Shown here: positions 1 through 21,524 of the stretch, piece by piece
How positions within the stretch are numbered: the first letter of the stretch is position 1
Layout: every line of letters begins with the position of its first letter
Assembly: GCA_018105865.1 (NCBI GenBank)
Contig: CM030848.1
Location: forward strand, 15,181,809-15,245,808
Source: Metaphire vulgaris
Taxonomy: Eukaryota > Annelida > Clitellata > Crassiclitellata > Megascolecidae
Length of the DNA: 64,000 nucleotides
Reading direction: 5' to 3'
Translations under genes and position numbers: made by a program
Notes under the pieces: generated by a model
Told to the model about the DNA's origin: nothing
Databases searched by the model: none
What the model saw: the letters and a program-made list of their open reading frames with translations, nothing else

Positions 1-480
1 AGCGACAATTTGCAATAAATAATATGATTTATTATCTGCAAAATAACTATAATTCATCGATTTTAACTTAAGATTGTTCGTCACAATTCAGGTAAATATA
101 TTTAAATTCCAGAAGACAGTTGTGAGAAAATGTAGGAGATTCCAGTATATTTCAGCTACAGAGTAATTTCTTTCAAGCATTTGGGCGATATATTGTCACG
201 AATCGCATCGGTTGCTTTGGAATCAAGCCCAATGCTTTCTGGACGCGTTCAAAGGTGCGAACACCGTTCACTCGGCGTTTCTCTCTGCTCTGACAACCCC
301 AATCGGTTCTCAGATGAAAACCGTCACTCGAAATTCGCCAACTGAACTTCGGCTAACCACAGACCAGTGTCCCTAGCTGTTGTTTTACAAGTACCGCCTT
401 GCTTAAAAATAGGCACTTTCCAAACGTTAATTTTTTTAAATTCTTTACCGGCCCTAAGGAAAAACGGATCTAGTTTTACT
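1..480. other. Intergenic, nothing recognised
   Basis: Moderately AT-rich unique-looking sequence. I see no convincing exon, splice-flanked reading frame, RNA gene or repeat family shared with the rest of the window. Confidence 0.4.
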
Positions 481-1750
481 ATTTGCACAGAATCCGGGTC
501 AACTCACGCTCGGCAAACACCACCGCCACCCCCACCCCCGCCCCGACGACCCAACAACAGCAGCCACGGATCTACGAAACCTGCCCAGCGCCTTCGTCGA
601 AATTTTTTTCTATTTCTCTACACAGTCTGTCGCAATGTCTGGCCTTACAAAGCGGTTCATAAGCCCTGACGTCAAAATACGGTACCTACGCGTACCTTCC
701 GTAACGTCCAACGAGTGAAATTTTTCGCGAAAACTTTGACAAAACGAGTTTTAAAATCCCCGTTTCTCACGTTCTAGCCGAGGTCTACGCCGCCTCGCTC
801 GCTCGCCCGGCCGCCCGCCCTTGCCAGACTTACATGCCAATATTTCTCGTCACATGCGGCGGCGGCGGTAGCGGCGGCCGTGGAGCGCCGGCCGTGCCCA
901 CATTATAGCAAATGCGTCTCCCACCAGTTTCGCCCCCGACCCCAGGGTGCAATTTGTGGCCGGCTAAAACACGAGCCAGAGTGTGTCTGTGTGTTTGTGT
1001 GTGTGTGTGTGTTTCTGTCTGTGTGGGGATGGCCGTACCACCCCCAAGGCGTAGGTACCCTGGGACTAGGAGAGGCGGCGGTCGGCGTACACACCGCGTA
1101 AATCCGGCCTGGGCCTAAAAATAGTCGCGTACATTACGGGCGGGCGGCCCTGCCCTGCCCTGCCCGGCACGGCCCTGCCCCGCCGCTCTGTATGTCGACA
1201 GCTCCGGCGGCGGTGGTGGTGGTGGTGGTACCCGTCACAGGCCCGGCTGGGCAGAGATCGCCCGCCCGACCGACCGACCCACACGACTAATAATTGTGAG
1301 GGAGCCATCATGCCCATCGTCTCCCACTACTCTCCCTCTCTCTTTCTCTCTCTCTCTCTCTCTGTACCGGCACCGGCACCTTAGGGCGAACGATAGAGCC
1401 CGTGTCGAATCGATAGTCGAGCCCGGCCGCAAACACGGCCGGCCGGGCGGGCGGGCGAAGGGGGCCTCGCCCAGACCGCGAGAGAGAGAGAGAGAGAGAG
1501 GACTAGGCGTTTGAGGGCCACCCAAAAACATGCACCGACCCATGGGTGGGTGTGCGCGGCCCCGGCGGCAGCTAACTACGCGGCCGGATGTACGAAGAGC
1601 CCTTGAAGTGCGTCCGCCCTTATGCTCGACTTAACTTTCGGCGGTAATTTTCTCTCCGGGCTCCCCACCCCACCCCACCCCACCCACAGCGCCCGGCCCC
1701 ACGCCCGCCCCCTCCCCCTAGTGCAATAATTTTTTGATCACCTGCGTGGA
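480..1750. other. GC-rich, CpG-rich block with low-complexity tracts
   Basis: About 1.3 kb of strongly GC-rich sequence in an otherwise AT-rich window. It contains CGG/GGC-type triplet runs near 857-880 and 1207-1230, a GT run near 990-1010, CT and GA runs near 1333-1362 and 1480-1500, and a repeated CCCCA tract near 1665-1685. CpG dinucleotides are frequent. It may be the promoter or CpG-rich 5' end of a gene outside the window, but no reading frame here looks like a protein; the open frames are composed of low-complexity residues. Confidence 0.45.
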
Positions 1751-2390
1751 AAAATAATATCGGTTTCTCTTCACCGGCCGGCGTTCGTTGCTAGGAGAGT
1801 GGGAGGGGGGGTGACGAGAGGGAGGGTAGGGATAGGGGCAGGGGAGGGGTGTCAAAGGGTTGAACTAAGTGGCGAATTCAGTCGTCACCCCGCTGGGGGC
1901 ATAGGTGGTGCCGGTCGGTATCTGACTTATCCGGTGTTTGGCCCGACTGCCGCGAGCTTCTTTTTCTAAAGTGTAGGGACTTGAACTGCGGTTGGTTAAG
2001 TGCTTGGAACGACCTGTCTCAACTTCTTCTGTCTACTTCTACTAGAACTCCCAGCACATAACCGTCGCTGCCTCTTTGCTTTCTAAAGTTTCTTTCGACG
2101 ATGTCGACCTATAAACGAGCCGTCGTCGTCTCGGTAACTCTAACGCAGGCAGTTTGAAGAACTGTCCATCGTCTCCCACTACTAGTCTACATCAATGTGT
2201 GCGCTATATCAATCGTAGTTGAGAATTCATATACTGCTAAAGACAGGCCATCTCCATTTTTGCAGACCCATTGCAGTAAACTCCCCCTGATAATTTTTAT
2301 TTTGTGCCAAATCAATATCCCAAGTCTATTATATATTATTATTACTATATCGGAGATCATTGTCCTTATACCGTCCATGGTAGGAGCAGT
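1751..2390. other. Intergenic, nothing recognised
   Basis: Transition from the GC-rich block to the GTA array. No gene, RNA or repeat family is supported. Confidence 0.4.
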
Positions 2391-2416
2391 CGTATTATTA
2401 TTATTATTATTATTAT

Positions 2417-2462
<46 letters not shown>

Positions 2463-2488
2463 TGTAGTAGTAGTAGTATTAGTAGTAA

Positions 2489-2557
<69 letters not shown>

Positions 2558-2625
2558 CAGAAGTAGTAGTAGTAGAAGTAGCAGAAGTAGTAGCAGCAGT
2601 AGTAGAAGTAGTAGCAGTAGTAGTT
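2391..2625 (+). repeat. Trinucleotide array (ATT)n then (GTA)n
   Basis: Ten or so ATT units run directly into a long GTA array with scattered point interruptions (GTT, GTATTA, GCAGAAGTA). All open frames through it are runs of Val or Ser and are artefacts of the repeat. Confidence 0.95.
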
Positions 2626-2639
2626 GTCTAGCCCTTTTA

Positions 2640-3090
2640 AGTTATTTGGTTTGGGCCAATGTTTTACATATCTCTGTCCGCCTTCCTAGTTAATTAAGTT
2701 GCACTGTATGGTAATAATAATTATACACAATGTATGTCTTACATTGTCCCAATAGTTCCTCGTTACAAACTAACGGATTCTGCGGGTGTTTTGACCTTCG
2801 CCCTTACCGATTCCCAAGGGACGGGCAGCATATTTATTTGACGATGCTTCTATAATTTAGTCGTGCAGAAATCTGAGATTTCACTTATCTAATGAAGAAT
2901 CCAGATATTTTCTCTATGGCGATGTAGCCGATGTTGCGTTTGAGTCCTAGAATATAGACATTAAATATGAAATTCTATGTTCTTGAAGTTCTTTTAGTCT
3001 GTCATCGCAACTACGTCTGTTTTCATTCTCCTTTGGAAAATCTGATATTCTTGGCGTTATCTAACGTACGATTCCAACCTATCTTATCTA
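2640..3090. other. Intergenic, nothing recognised
   Basis: AT-rich sequence between the GTA array and the first 72-bp piggyBac-like element. No supported feature. Confidence 0.4.
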
Positions 3091-3170
3091 TTAACCCCTT
3101 AACTGGGGACCCCGGATATATCCGTCCATTTTACATTGAGTTACAGTTAAATACCCAGTTAAGAGGTTAA
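3091..3170 (+). mobile_element. 72-bp piggyBac-like MITE, copy 1
   Basis: A 72-bp segment (3095-3166) bounded on both sides by TTAA. Its ends are inverted: CCCCTTAAC at the left and GTTAAGAGG at the right. The interior carries a GATATATCC motif and an ACATTGAGTTACAG stretch found almost unchanged at 14121-14200 and 42092-42171. TTAA target duplication plus ends starting CCC is the piggyBac signature; far too short to code, so a non-autonomous derivative by inference. Confidence 0.75.
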
Positions 3171-3268
3171 TTGACGGGGAAAACCGATGCTTTAAGCAGG
3201 TGGAATTCACTCCCACGTGGAATTCCACACGTGGAATTCTCTCCCACAGCATTGGTCCGCTCCCTCAA

Positions 3269-3375
3269 CAGAGGCGTAGCCAGGAATTTGATTTGGGAGT
3301 ATAATGTGATTGGGGGGTATACATCTTTAACAACTTTGAAAATCGTAAAAAACAATAAAGGTAGTCTGATTTTGG

Positions 3376-3445
<70 letters not shown>

Positions 3446-3475
3446 GATATGCTCTCCCCCGTCGCTACGCCCCTG
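3269..3475. mobile_element. hAT-type MITE (GGCGTAGCC family) carrying a TA array
   Basis: Inverted ends CAGAGGCGTAGCCAG at the left and the reverse complement of CAGGGGCGTAGCGAC at the right. Flanking 8-mers TCCCTCAA and TCCGACAA match at 6 of 8 positions, as a decayed 8-bp target duplication would. The right half is a TA dinucleotide array (about 3379-3443). Ends of this family recur near 8143-8155, 8646-8842, 10638, 23711, 26183, 28016 and 30353. Confidence 0.65.
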
Positions 3476-3645
3476 TCCGACAAGTCTCTCTCTAAGCTGA
3501 AAACCAACACGTTCGTTCTCTATTGCCTATCTGTCATAACAGGGACCGGAAAATCGGACCGACTCATTAGATTTGACAATGACTCCGATTTAAGCGCATT
3601 ATTATAATGGCGCTATAGAAGTTAACTAGTTAACTAGCAAGTAAA

Positions 3646-3800
<155 letters not shown>

Positions 3801-3879
3801 GTACTGCTGATAATATGAAATTCGTTCAGGATGCAGCTTTGAGAGGTGAAATGCAGAGACCGGCATCCGGGTATTCGAC

Positions 3880-4560
3880 TGTTAATAACGCCCTGCGTTG
3901 TGCCGATGCAAAGTCCAAGCGCAAAGCTTGAACGGGGCCACGGGCTTCGCGTGCAAGGGTGTATCTCCGGCCGGCACACTAGCGCCCCAAGCGGTGCAGT
4001 CGAAAATTTGCGTTCTCTGTCTCCTTTTCCTTCTCCTCCTCCCTACTCCTCCCCTCCTCCTCCTCCCCTCCTCCTTCTCCCAGGACTTATCTTGGCCGAC
4101 CGGGAAGCGGAGTGACATGAACCCCGAGGGAGGCAGAAATTTAATTTGGGGTCGGGTCGCGGCAGCCGACGGGTCCCCCTCCCTGGCCGATCAGCGGAAG
4201 GGGTTCCGGTCTGGGTCCCGGGGGGAGAGAGGATGGGGGGATGGGGGAGTTTTAGGCAGGGAGCTGACTGCCAGGCGCCGCCAGGGCGGGGTCGGCGTTT
4301 GTCGGCCCGTCCCCCCACTCTTTTCCAAACGGACAACTCCCTTTCAACCGCCCTCCCTCTCTCCACTGCCTCTTTCCCAAGGCCAACGCAGATGCATATG
4401 CGGAGGGAGGGTGCTAGGAGGGTGTGTGTGTGTGACACAACATCTGGCATCTAAATTAAAACCGGCGTTCCGAAGAGAGACGTCTCCCCCCACAAGGTGA
4501 GGTCGGGGGCCGTTGCCCCCCCCCCACCCCAACCTCCTTCCGCTACACATCCACTTGGGT
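3880..4560. other. Second GC-rich block
   Basis: GC-rich with a pyrimidine-rich CTCCT tract (about 4021-4080) and poly-G and poly-C runs. Open reading frames exist on both strands but consist of Pro/Arg/Gly-rich low-complexity sequence without splice support. I do not assign a gene. Confidence 0.4.
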
Positions 4561-5520
4561 CCCTTTCTCAACAACACCGTTTCCAATAATTAACATATCG
4601 CAAACTGCGACCCCTGCAGTATCAGTGCCCCTGCCCCCTGTCTATCTAACGACGAAGGACTTTACCACGTATTTTTCCAGTTCTTGCCGTATCATTATTT
4701 CCGACTCCAGTATACTTCTATTATGCGTCTAGGATTTAAATAAGTAAGAAGCGGCTGCTACGGTGGCACTTGTAGAAGCGCTATATAAGATACGTGGTGA
4801 GATTACACTTTACATACATGTACCTGCTGCTTTCGTGCACGGTGTTTGCACGATACAACTGTAGAGAATGGGTGTGGTCATAATGGTTTATAGGGGGGGG
4901 AGGAAGGTCTGAGGTACAGCTTTTAAAAATCTAACTTTATCTGAAATGTACTTCGTTCGTTCTTATAAAAATATCCGAAATTTAGTCCGTATTGTGAGAG
5001 CTGTTCCTTTGACAGAAATGGTCCGCAATCAGTCTTCGAACTTATCAATAATGCGTAACCTCCAAGTCTAAATTCCAGCAGTTACGGCCGCATAAGAGAC
5101 CCCATTTTTAGAATTGGAAGCGTAGGGGCGCTTGGGGGTCCGGACCCAAACACAGGTCTTGTCAAACTCGACCCATAACCCAAGGCGCCATCTTGTCTTG
5201 GAGTTTTAAATTGTCTTGGAGGTAAAAACTATCTTGCAATGGCCAGTCATAACGACAAAAATGCAGACACGTTTCGTCAAAATCAATCATAATTTATTAG
5301 ACAAAAAAACAGACAATAAGTAAGTAAGTAAGTAAGAGGGACGAAGTTAGAAATCGGAACGAACCAGACGAAACAAACCCAATTGCATTACACAGCTCTA
5401 TAGAATACCCTGATTGAGAAATGACAGTTTTCCAGTCACAGGCCTATTTAACCTAAGGCAACATCTCTCCAGGTGAATGCGCCACAAAATGATGTATACG
5501 GACGCTTCCATCTTCCCTAC
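4561..5520. other. Intergenic, nothing recognised beyond a short (AAGT)n run
   Basis: Apart from a short (AAGT)n run at about 5319-5336 I see no feature. It lies downstream of the stop codon of the minus-strand LARGE-like gene and could include distal 3' sequence. Confidence 0.4.
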
Positions 5521-5524
5521 TCTC

Positions 5525-5853
5525 CAGTGGCGGTTCCACCATGTTGACGACTGCGGATGCTTCCCTCCACCGGGGTTTCGGATGACCTTTTCTGCCTTTT
5601 CTGTCAACCTATTTTCCGGTGAGTTTTTTAAAATTTAGTGAAAAATACTACGAATGATCTTCTTTCTTTGCTTTTCGGACTTTTCGGCAAGGTTTATTAA
5701 CATTTATACTGGGCAAAACACTGACAATTACCTTTTTTCTCTCTTTTCTTTATGTCTTCTTCACTTTGCATTTCTCTCTCCCCCCCACCACCACCACCAA
5801 CTACCTATAATTTTTCACCCCCCCCCCACCAAGAATTCCTGGAACCACCACTG
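5525..5853. mobile_element. hAT-type MITE (GTGGCGGCTCC family) in the 3' region of the LARGE-like gene
   Basis: Inverted ends CAGTGGCGGTTCC at 5525 and its near-reverse complement GGAACCACCACTG ending at 5853. The flanking 8-mers (CTACTCTC and CTATACTC) are similar but not identical. It starts 81 bp downstream of the stop of the minus-strand LARGE-like gene, so it probably lies in its 3' UTR and may supply its poly(A) signal. Confidence 0.55.
5693..5698 (-). promoter_or_regulatory. Possible poly(A) signal AATAAA for the LARGE-like gene
   Basis: AATAAA read on the minus strand, 236 bp downstream of the stop at 5934-5936. It lies inside the 5525-5853 MITE. No transcript evidence is available. 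Confidence 0.4.
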
Positions 5854-5933
5854 CTATACTCTCAATAAATAGCAAACTCGTTAAGCCGTGGCAGCCAGCC
5901 TTTGTATTCGGGGCGTGATCGTCAAATGTTTTG

Positions 5934-16383
<10,450 letters not shown>

Positions 16384-16416
16384 CTTCAGACCAAATACTA
16401 TATGTGCATACTATGC

Positions 16417-16417
<1 letters not shown>

Positions 16418-16455
<38 letters not shown>
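16418..16455. repeat. (TA)n array
   Basis: A TA run flanked by the inverted words GTGCATACTATGCG and CGTAAAGTATGCAC, suggesting a short hairpin element built around the dinucleotide tract. Confidence 0.7.
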
Positions 16456-16457
<2 letters not shown>

Positions 16458-16969
16458 TAAAGTATGCACATTGATTGCGCCAATGTAGCATTGGTTGCGC
16501 CATATAGTGGCAGTATGCACTAAAATAGTATATATTATTATTATATAAAATATTTTAGTGCATACTACTATTTTTAGCAATGTGCAGTGATCGCAGCGGA
16601 AGCGCTATTTGGTGACTCTTTGGAAGAGGAGGCGCTATACAAATACTCTGTTACCTTACATGTAGGAAATTACCTGGCATACCTGCGTTTATATAAGAAC
16701 TGAACTGGGTTGGATGCCTTGCGATCGAATCTTAACCATGCATTCAGTTCTTCTGATCGTCGGGGTTTCAGAGGAAAATGGACAAGTTATAGCTGTGTTC
16801 GACTGCAGGGTGCAAAATACGGACTATACATCAACGATTCGAAGGGCGAGAAATAATTAACTTCCGTTACTAAATGGACGAAAAGAATAACAATTCCTGC
16901 AATCATCATCTATATGGCTCTAGGCTACTGTAATCTGTTAAACAAAATGTGTGTCTAAAGTCTTTGACC

Positions 16970-17175
16970 GAGTTCATCGACCATCGATTCATCATTCATA
17001 AAGTAGAAGAAACACTTGCGAGGACCTTTTTTGCTCGTCAGCACTATATATGAAGAGAGAGTTGAGGGGCGCCGAAAACGATGTGATGACCTTTTTTGCT
17101 TGTCAGTTGTTAGGGGCGCCAACGTACACTTTGTCCCCGGGCGCCGAATACCCTAGAATCCTAGATCCGCCTCTG
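16970..17175 (-). mobile_element. hAT-type MITE (AGGCGGATCTAGG family), truncated
   Basis: Reverse-strand relative of the two units at 38489-38710 and 39085-39360. The end at 17175 is the inverted CAGAGGCGGATCTAGG; GTCAGCACTATATATGAAGAG and GGGCGCCGAATACC are shared. The other end is missing. Confidence 0.65.
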
Positions 17176-17526
17176 GTCTTTGTAAAGATCGGAGGCAATT
17201 AGAGTATATTTGCTCTATACATGTAAATGTAGGTCTACTGTACATGGAATTCATAATAATATTTGAAAAAGCTGTCGTCCTGAAAACTTTAGAAAGGCTT
17301 TTAAATCAAACAATTGATATGCAACCTCGCCTTAGGCCTACCTCGCAGACTGGCCTTTCTATCAACGATGTTGATGACACGAAATCGTATTTTCTGCCAC
17401 AAAATATTATTATCGCCATATTCAGTGAAACTATTAGCAGGAATTAAGACTGTATCATCAGCTGGATTATGAAATAAATCAATTTTAACTACGGATACAC
17501 TTTTACTATGCTATCATTTTCTCGCA

Positions 17527-17559
<33 letters not shown>

Positions 17560-19000
17560 GTTCCTGGTACTTAGTTCCCGACTCTCGAGGAAATAATGAC
17601 ATAAAGCGTGGGGAGACAGATAAATATATAGGCCTATTATACTTGTCAGCTCTCTGTTACAAAAAGGACCATATTAGAAAACGGGTGGAAATTACATTCA
17701 ACATTTTTATAGCTACAGGTCTTAGTCGGTTGAAAGCTATTTCTCAACGACAGTTTTTTTTCTGCGCGTTTGTATAAAGATCAAAAATCAGAGGCGGTTG
17801 GGACGAAATTCGACCCTAAATTTATTAGCAATAATCTTAATTATTCACACGAATAGATTTTTCTGACGCTATTTAAAATCAAAAACATGTGCACCAACTG
17901 GCGAGAGTTTAGCGGGCTTGCAGGGTTTACCCCACCCAACCCCCGCCCCGATGGAGGAAAATGACCCCAGATTTGTGGTCGCTGGCCCAAAATTTCTAAT
18001 TGCAGCCGTCCCATCCACTACTTAAGGGTTCGGAACCAACCCCCTCCCCCCTTGGAGCGGGGATACGGTATTCGCGGAGAAAATGAAATAATGATAATTA
18101 GGTTTATAATTTGATGTGAAGCACGTAACGAAATCAATAGTTATGGATGGCTGACCGCGCCAATATCTTTCTTCATTATCGATTTCAATTAGTCGTGTGC
18201 AGTGAAACGTCACAGAGACGCGTACACTGTACAGGTTGGCAGACCGCACAACAGGTACTGAAGTATATAGGGTCTACATACAGCAAGGTGAACAGATGAC
18301 TTCAACAGGCCGTACAGGTAGTATTCACAGGTAGTATTCAAAGTCCATAAGAATACATACACTCGCCGTTTATTTAATTAAGTATTAGTGACAGAGACGA
18401 GTCAAGAGGAGCATTGATGAATCTGTCACAACATGTCCTCTGCAATGTTAGTGGTGCCACACGGACATGAAAAAACCCAACCAATCATGATTCATACCCA
18501 ACCCAACCCAACCCACGAAAGCGATAGGATTACTTTACCCAACCCAATTCAATCCACCGTAATACATTACAATTTCTTACACCATGACTTATTTTCTGAG
18601 ACCAAACCCAATTCAAAATAAGCGCGGAAATTTATGACTCAACCCAACCCAACCCATAGGTGAACCCAACCAATGTCCATGTCTGTGTCACGCCAGTATC
18701 GACGAAGCTTATACATGTACCAGAGTAAATCCTACCTGTCTGTGGATGTGTGCGGTAATACGGAAGCAGCGTTGATCCAGGGTGTCAGAACCTCTAAAAA
18801 TATTAAACAGCCCACATTCAAACGTTGATCTACTCGAGTCTCGGGCTGTAGGCCTAAGTATTAACACCGACGCGTTAGTAGCCGAAATTTTGTCTAGAAA
18901 ATGCAACAGATTTCGATTTGCGGATGATATAGGAGGCCCAACCCCTGAATGGCCGAAGACGACCCCGGCGGGGATAGAATACTTTCATTTCTAGCCTTCT
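17176..19000. other. Intergenic or intronic, sparse features
   Basis: Contains a TA array at about 17527-17558 and a run of CCCAACCCAA units near 18500-18660. The tentative exon 18736-18791 lies at its right side. No other gene is supported. Confidence 0.4.
18736..18791 (-). CDS. Tentative upstream exon of the LARGE-like gene
   Basis: Splice-flanked segment coding GSDTLDQRCFRITAHIHRQ, ending CAG|GTAGGA in phase 0, which fits the phase of the next exon at 16383. The acceptor is either before 18791 or before 18793. I do not recognise the peptide; assignment rests on position, strand and phase only. Confidence 0.35.
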
Positions 19001-19006
19001 GACACC

Positions 19007-19194
19007 CAGTGGCGGCTCCACCGGGGGGAAAGGGGGGCCCGTGCCCCTATTGAGTGTCTGGCCCCCCAGTGGCCCTCCAGTTGGGACCCTATACTTAATG
19101 CTACATACATTAAACAACAAATGGTTGGCCCCCCATGATTAGAAGTTGCCACCCCAACGGGCCCCCCACTTGCCAAATCCTAGAGCCGCCACTG
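19007..19194. mobile_element. hAT-type MITE (GTGGCGGCTCC family) with perfect 8-bp target duplication
   Basis: Ends CAGTGGCGGCTC and GAGCCGCCACTG are perfect inverted repeats. CTGACACC flanks both sides exactly (18999-19006 and 19195-19202), a hallmark of hAT insertion. 188 bp, non-coding. The best-preserved copy of this family in the window. Confidence 0.9.
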
Positions 19195-19902
19195 CTGACA
19201 CCCCAGTGAAGGCAAAAATGGAAGTGTGTGAGTAGTTCGTGTCCCAAGTGTGCGTTGTAGAAATCAATCAATCAACTTCTATAGCGCCACTATCATAATG
19301 CCCAGGGCATCAGCCGATGTGACGGTCGCCATAGAATTGTCGCTGGCAATTTCATCCAAAACTTCAAATCCAGGTCTAGGCAATCACTTGATGAATGAGA
19401 TATATCACGCATCATGCAAATGGCATTCAACGTGTCCAGGGTGCGATTTGTGACCTGGAGCAGTGCGGGGGGAGATATGTCGAGTTTAGGGGAATGTAGT
19501 TGTTGGGAAATGTAGCAGTGGGGGATGTAGTGTTGGGGGTTGAAGTAGTAGGGGGATGCAGTTGGGCAGTGGGGGAGGGGAAGAAAGATTCCCCTTCCCC
19601 GTACAAATCGCGCCCTGCACGTGTCACACACTTACTAACTGACACGAATAAGCAGACGACTATAAACAGACATCGACACGGACATGGCAGCCGCTTCAAT
19701 GAACCATAAAGAAGAAATGGCGGACAGCACTGAAATAAAAAGCAAGAGCAACTGTGGTCGGTCAGTGCAAATCATCAACGGCGTCATTCGAAAGACTAGA
19801 CACAGATAGAAATATAACCAGCACAAATATCTCTATAGGCTCCACAATGGCTGGATAATATAGGCCTAATCAGAACAAAGCAATAACTCATGCAGAACCC
19901 CA

Positions 19903-19903
<1 letters not shown>

Positions 19904-19976
<73 letters not shown>
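19904..19976. repeat. (ATT)n array
   Basis: About 24 uninterrupted ATT units. Confidence 0.95.
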
Positions 19977-20203
19977 GCTAGACAATTTATATAGCGCAAT
20001 AAGTTGGCAAAAATGGCCAAAGACAAGTGCTTAGGATGGCGTGTCGGCCTAACATAGGCAGCCATAACTTCTATTTAGGCTATTAATAGACAAATAAGAT
20101 TATTATAACGAAGAGAAAATAAAGGAAAGGCCAAATTCATTTCCAATTGTCGTCTCTTGTCAAGACAGTGGTGGCGAAGCCCCCGTTTGAAGTGGGGGTA
20201 AAC

Positions 20204-21516
20204 CAGGGCCGGATTAAGGCATAAGCCAGGTAAGCCATGGCTTAGGGCCTCGCTTCCAAACATGTAGGGGCCCGCTGGACACTACTGTAAATTTCAAAGT
20301 TACAAATTTACACTGTATAATTTAAAAATAGTCAAATCATCGCAATTATACGATGAAACCGTTCTTCCAACTTTACTATACGTCTGCCGTTGTCAGACTG
20401 ACGCCAGTGTTTCAATACTCAATCGATTAAACAATTCTGAATATGTTGCTAACTAACGAGTCTAACCGTAGGTGTCGTAGGTGTCACTAGATGGGGACGT
20501 GTAAATCGGCCTAGATCTAACCCAATTTTAATCGTCGCCAGGACTCGCCACAGATTGCATCACGGTATACTAACGTTAATTTCTTCGTCGATATATCATT
20601 GACTATTTTGAAAGTAAGGTTACTTAACTTTTGCCAAATGTGCAATACAGAAAAATCAATGCCAGAAAATCTGTTAGACCAAGGCAAGCGAATGATGGAA
20701 ATGCTGCTAATATACAACTTGAAACAAAGGACAAGTTTCGAATCAAAGCATTTCTTCCAGCTGTAGATGCCCTCTCCATACATCTCAAACGGAGAGCTGA
20801 TGTCTACTCAAACGTTGCTAAGAAAGTTTCTTTCTTGACAAGCTTGAACCAACAGTTAAACCAATGCATGGAAGCAGCACATTTTCTGAAAGAATGTTAT
20901 CCTGACGACATAGACGACAATTTAGTAAATGAGCTACAACATTTCTACTCTTATATCAAAACTAAAGAAATTGCCAACCCCGAACAAAAGAAAGAAATTA
21001 AACAACTGAATCATCAAGACATGCATAATATAATTTTTCAAGATAGAATTGAAAGTGTTTTTCCAAATGTTTCGATCGTGCTGCGTATGTTTCTAACGCT
21101 AATGGTAAACTAATTGTTCAGGCGAGCGCTCATTTTCACAGATGAGAAGAATCAAAAACGAACAGTGAACTGCAATTGGCCAAGAAAGATTGGGTTCACT
21201 TAGCTTGCTGTGTGTCGAATCCGATATTTTGAGAGAAATACAGCTTGACGATATTATTTCAGAATTTGCAAGACAGATATCAAGGAAAAAATTCTTTTGA
21301 TTTTAAAGGAGTTATTTGAAATTGTAAAGTTTTTAGTACTTGAAATTGAACTAAATTACAGTGTACATTAGTGTCGTCATTTCATAAATATAAAAAAGTT
21401 TTTAATTGTTACATTTTAAAATATATGCCTTTTCCTTCGTCCCTATACAACTGATGTCAGGGGCGGGGCCTATATCATATGCTGATAGGGCCACAAGAAG
21501 CCTTAATCCGTCTCTG
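20204..21516 (+). mobile_element. hAT transposon with intact ends and 8-bp target duplication
   Basis: Inverted ends CAGGGCCGGATTAAGGC (20204-20220) and the reverse complement of CAGAGACGGATTAAGGC (21500-21516), 14 of 17 identical. The 8-bp duplication GGGTAAAC is perfect on both sides (20196-20203 and 21517-21524). Inside is a decayed transposase (separate entry). 1313 bp is shorter than autonomous hAT elements, so this is an internally deleted copy. Confidence 0.93.
20631..21300 (+). pseudogene. hAT transposase remnant (C-terminal half)
   Basis: The first open frame (20631-21113) reads FRIKAFLPAVDALSIHLKRR, then about 110 residues on FPNVSIVLRMFLTL. This is the spacing of hAT transposases just before the C-terminal dimerisation region. 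A frame change follows and the frame then reads GERSFSQMRRIKNE, the conserved end motif of hAT proteins, then a stop, then ESDILREIQLDDIISEFA. The N-terminal zinc finger and DDE core are missing. Non-functional. Confidence 0.85.
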
Positions 21517-21524
21517 GGGTAAAC

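Noticed and set aside
2197..2693. Val- and Ser-rich open frames over 120 residues
   Set aside because: They are translations of the GTA/ATT array.
4021..4500. A 200-residue plus-strand frame in the second GC-rich block
   Set aside because: Low-complexity Leu/Pro then Arg/Gly composition, overlapping frames on both strands, no splice sites or domain.
20631..21113. A 160-residue frame as a functional gene
   Set aside because: It lacks the N-terminal and catalytic parts of a hAT transposase, and the conserved C-terminal motif lies in another frame followed by a stop.
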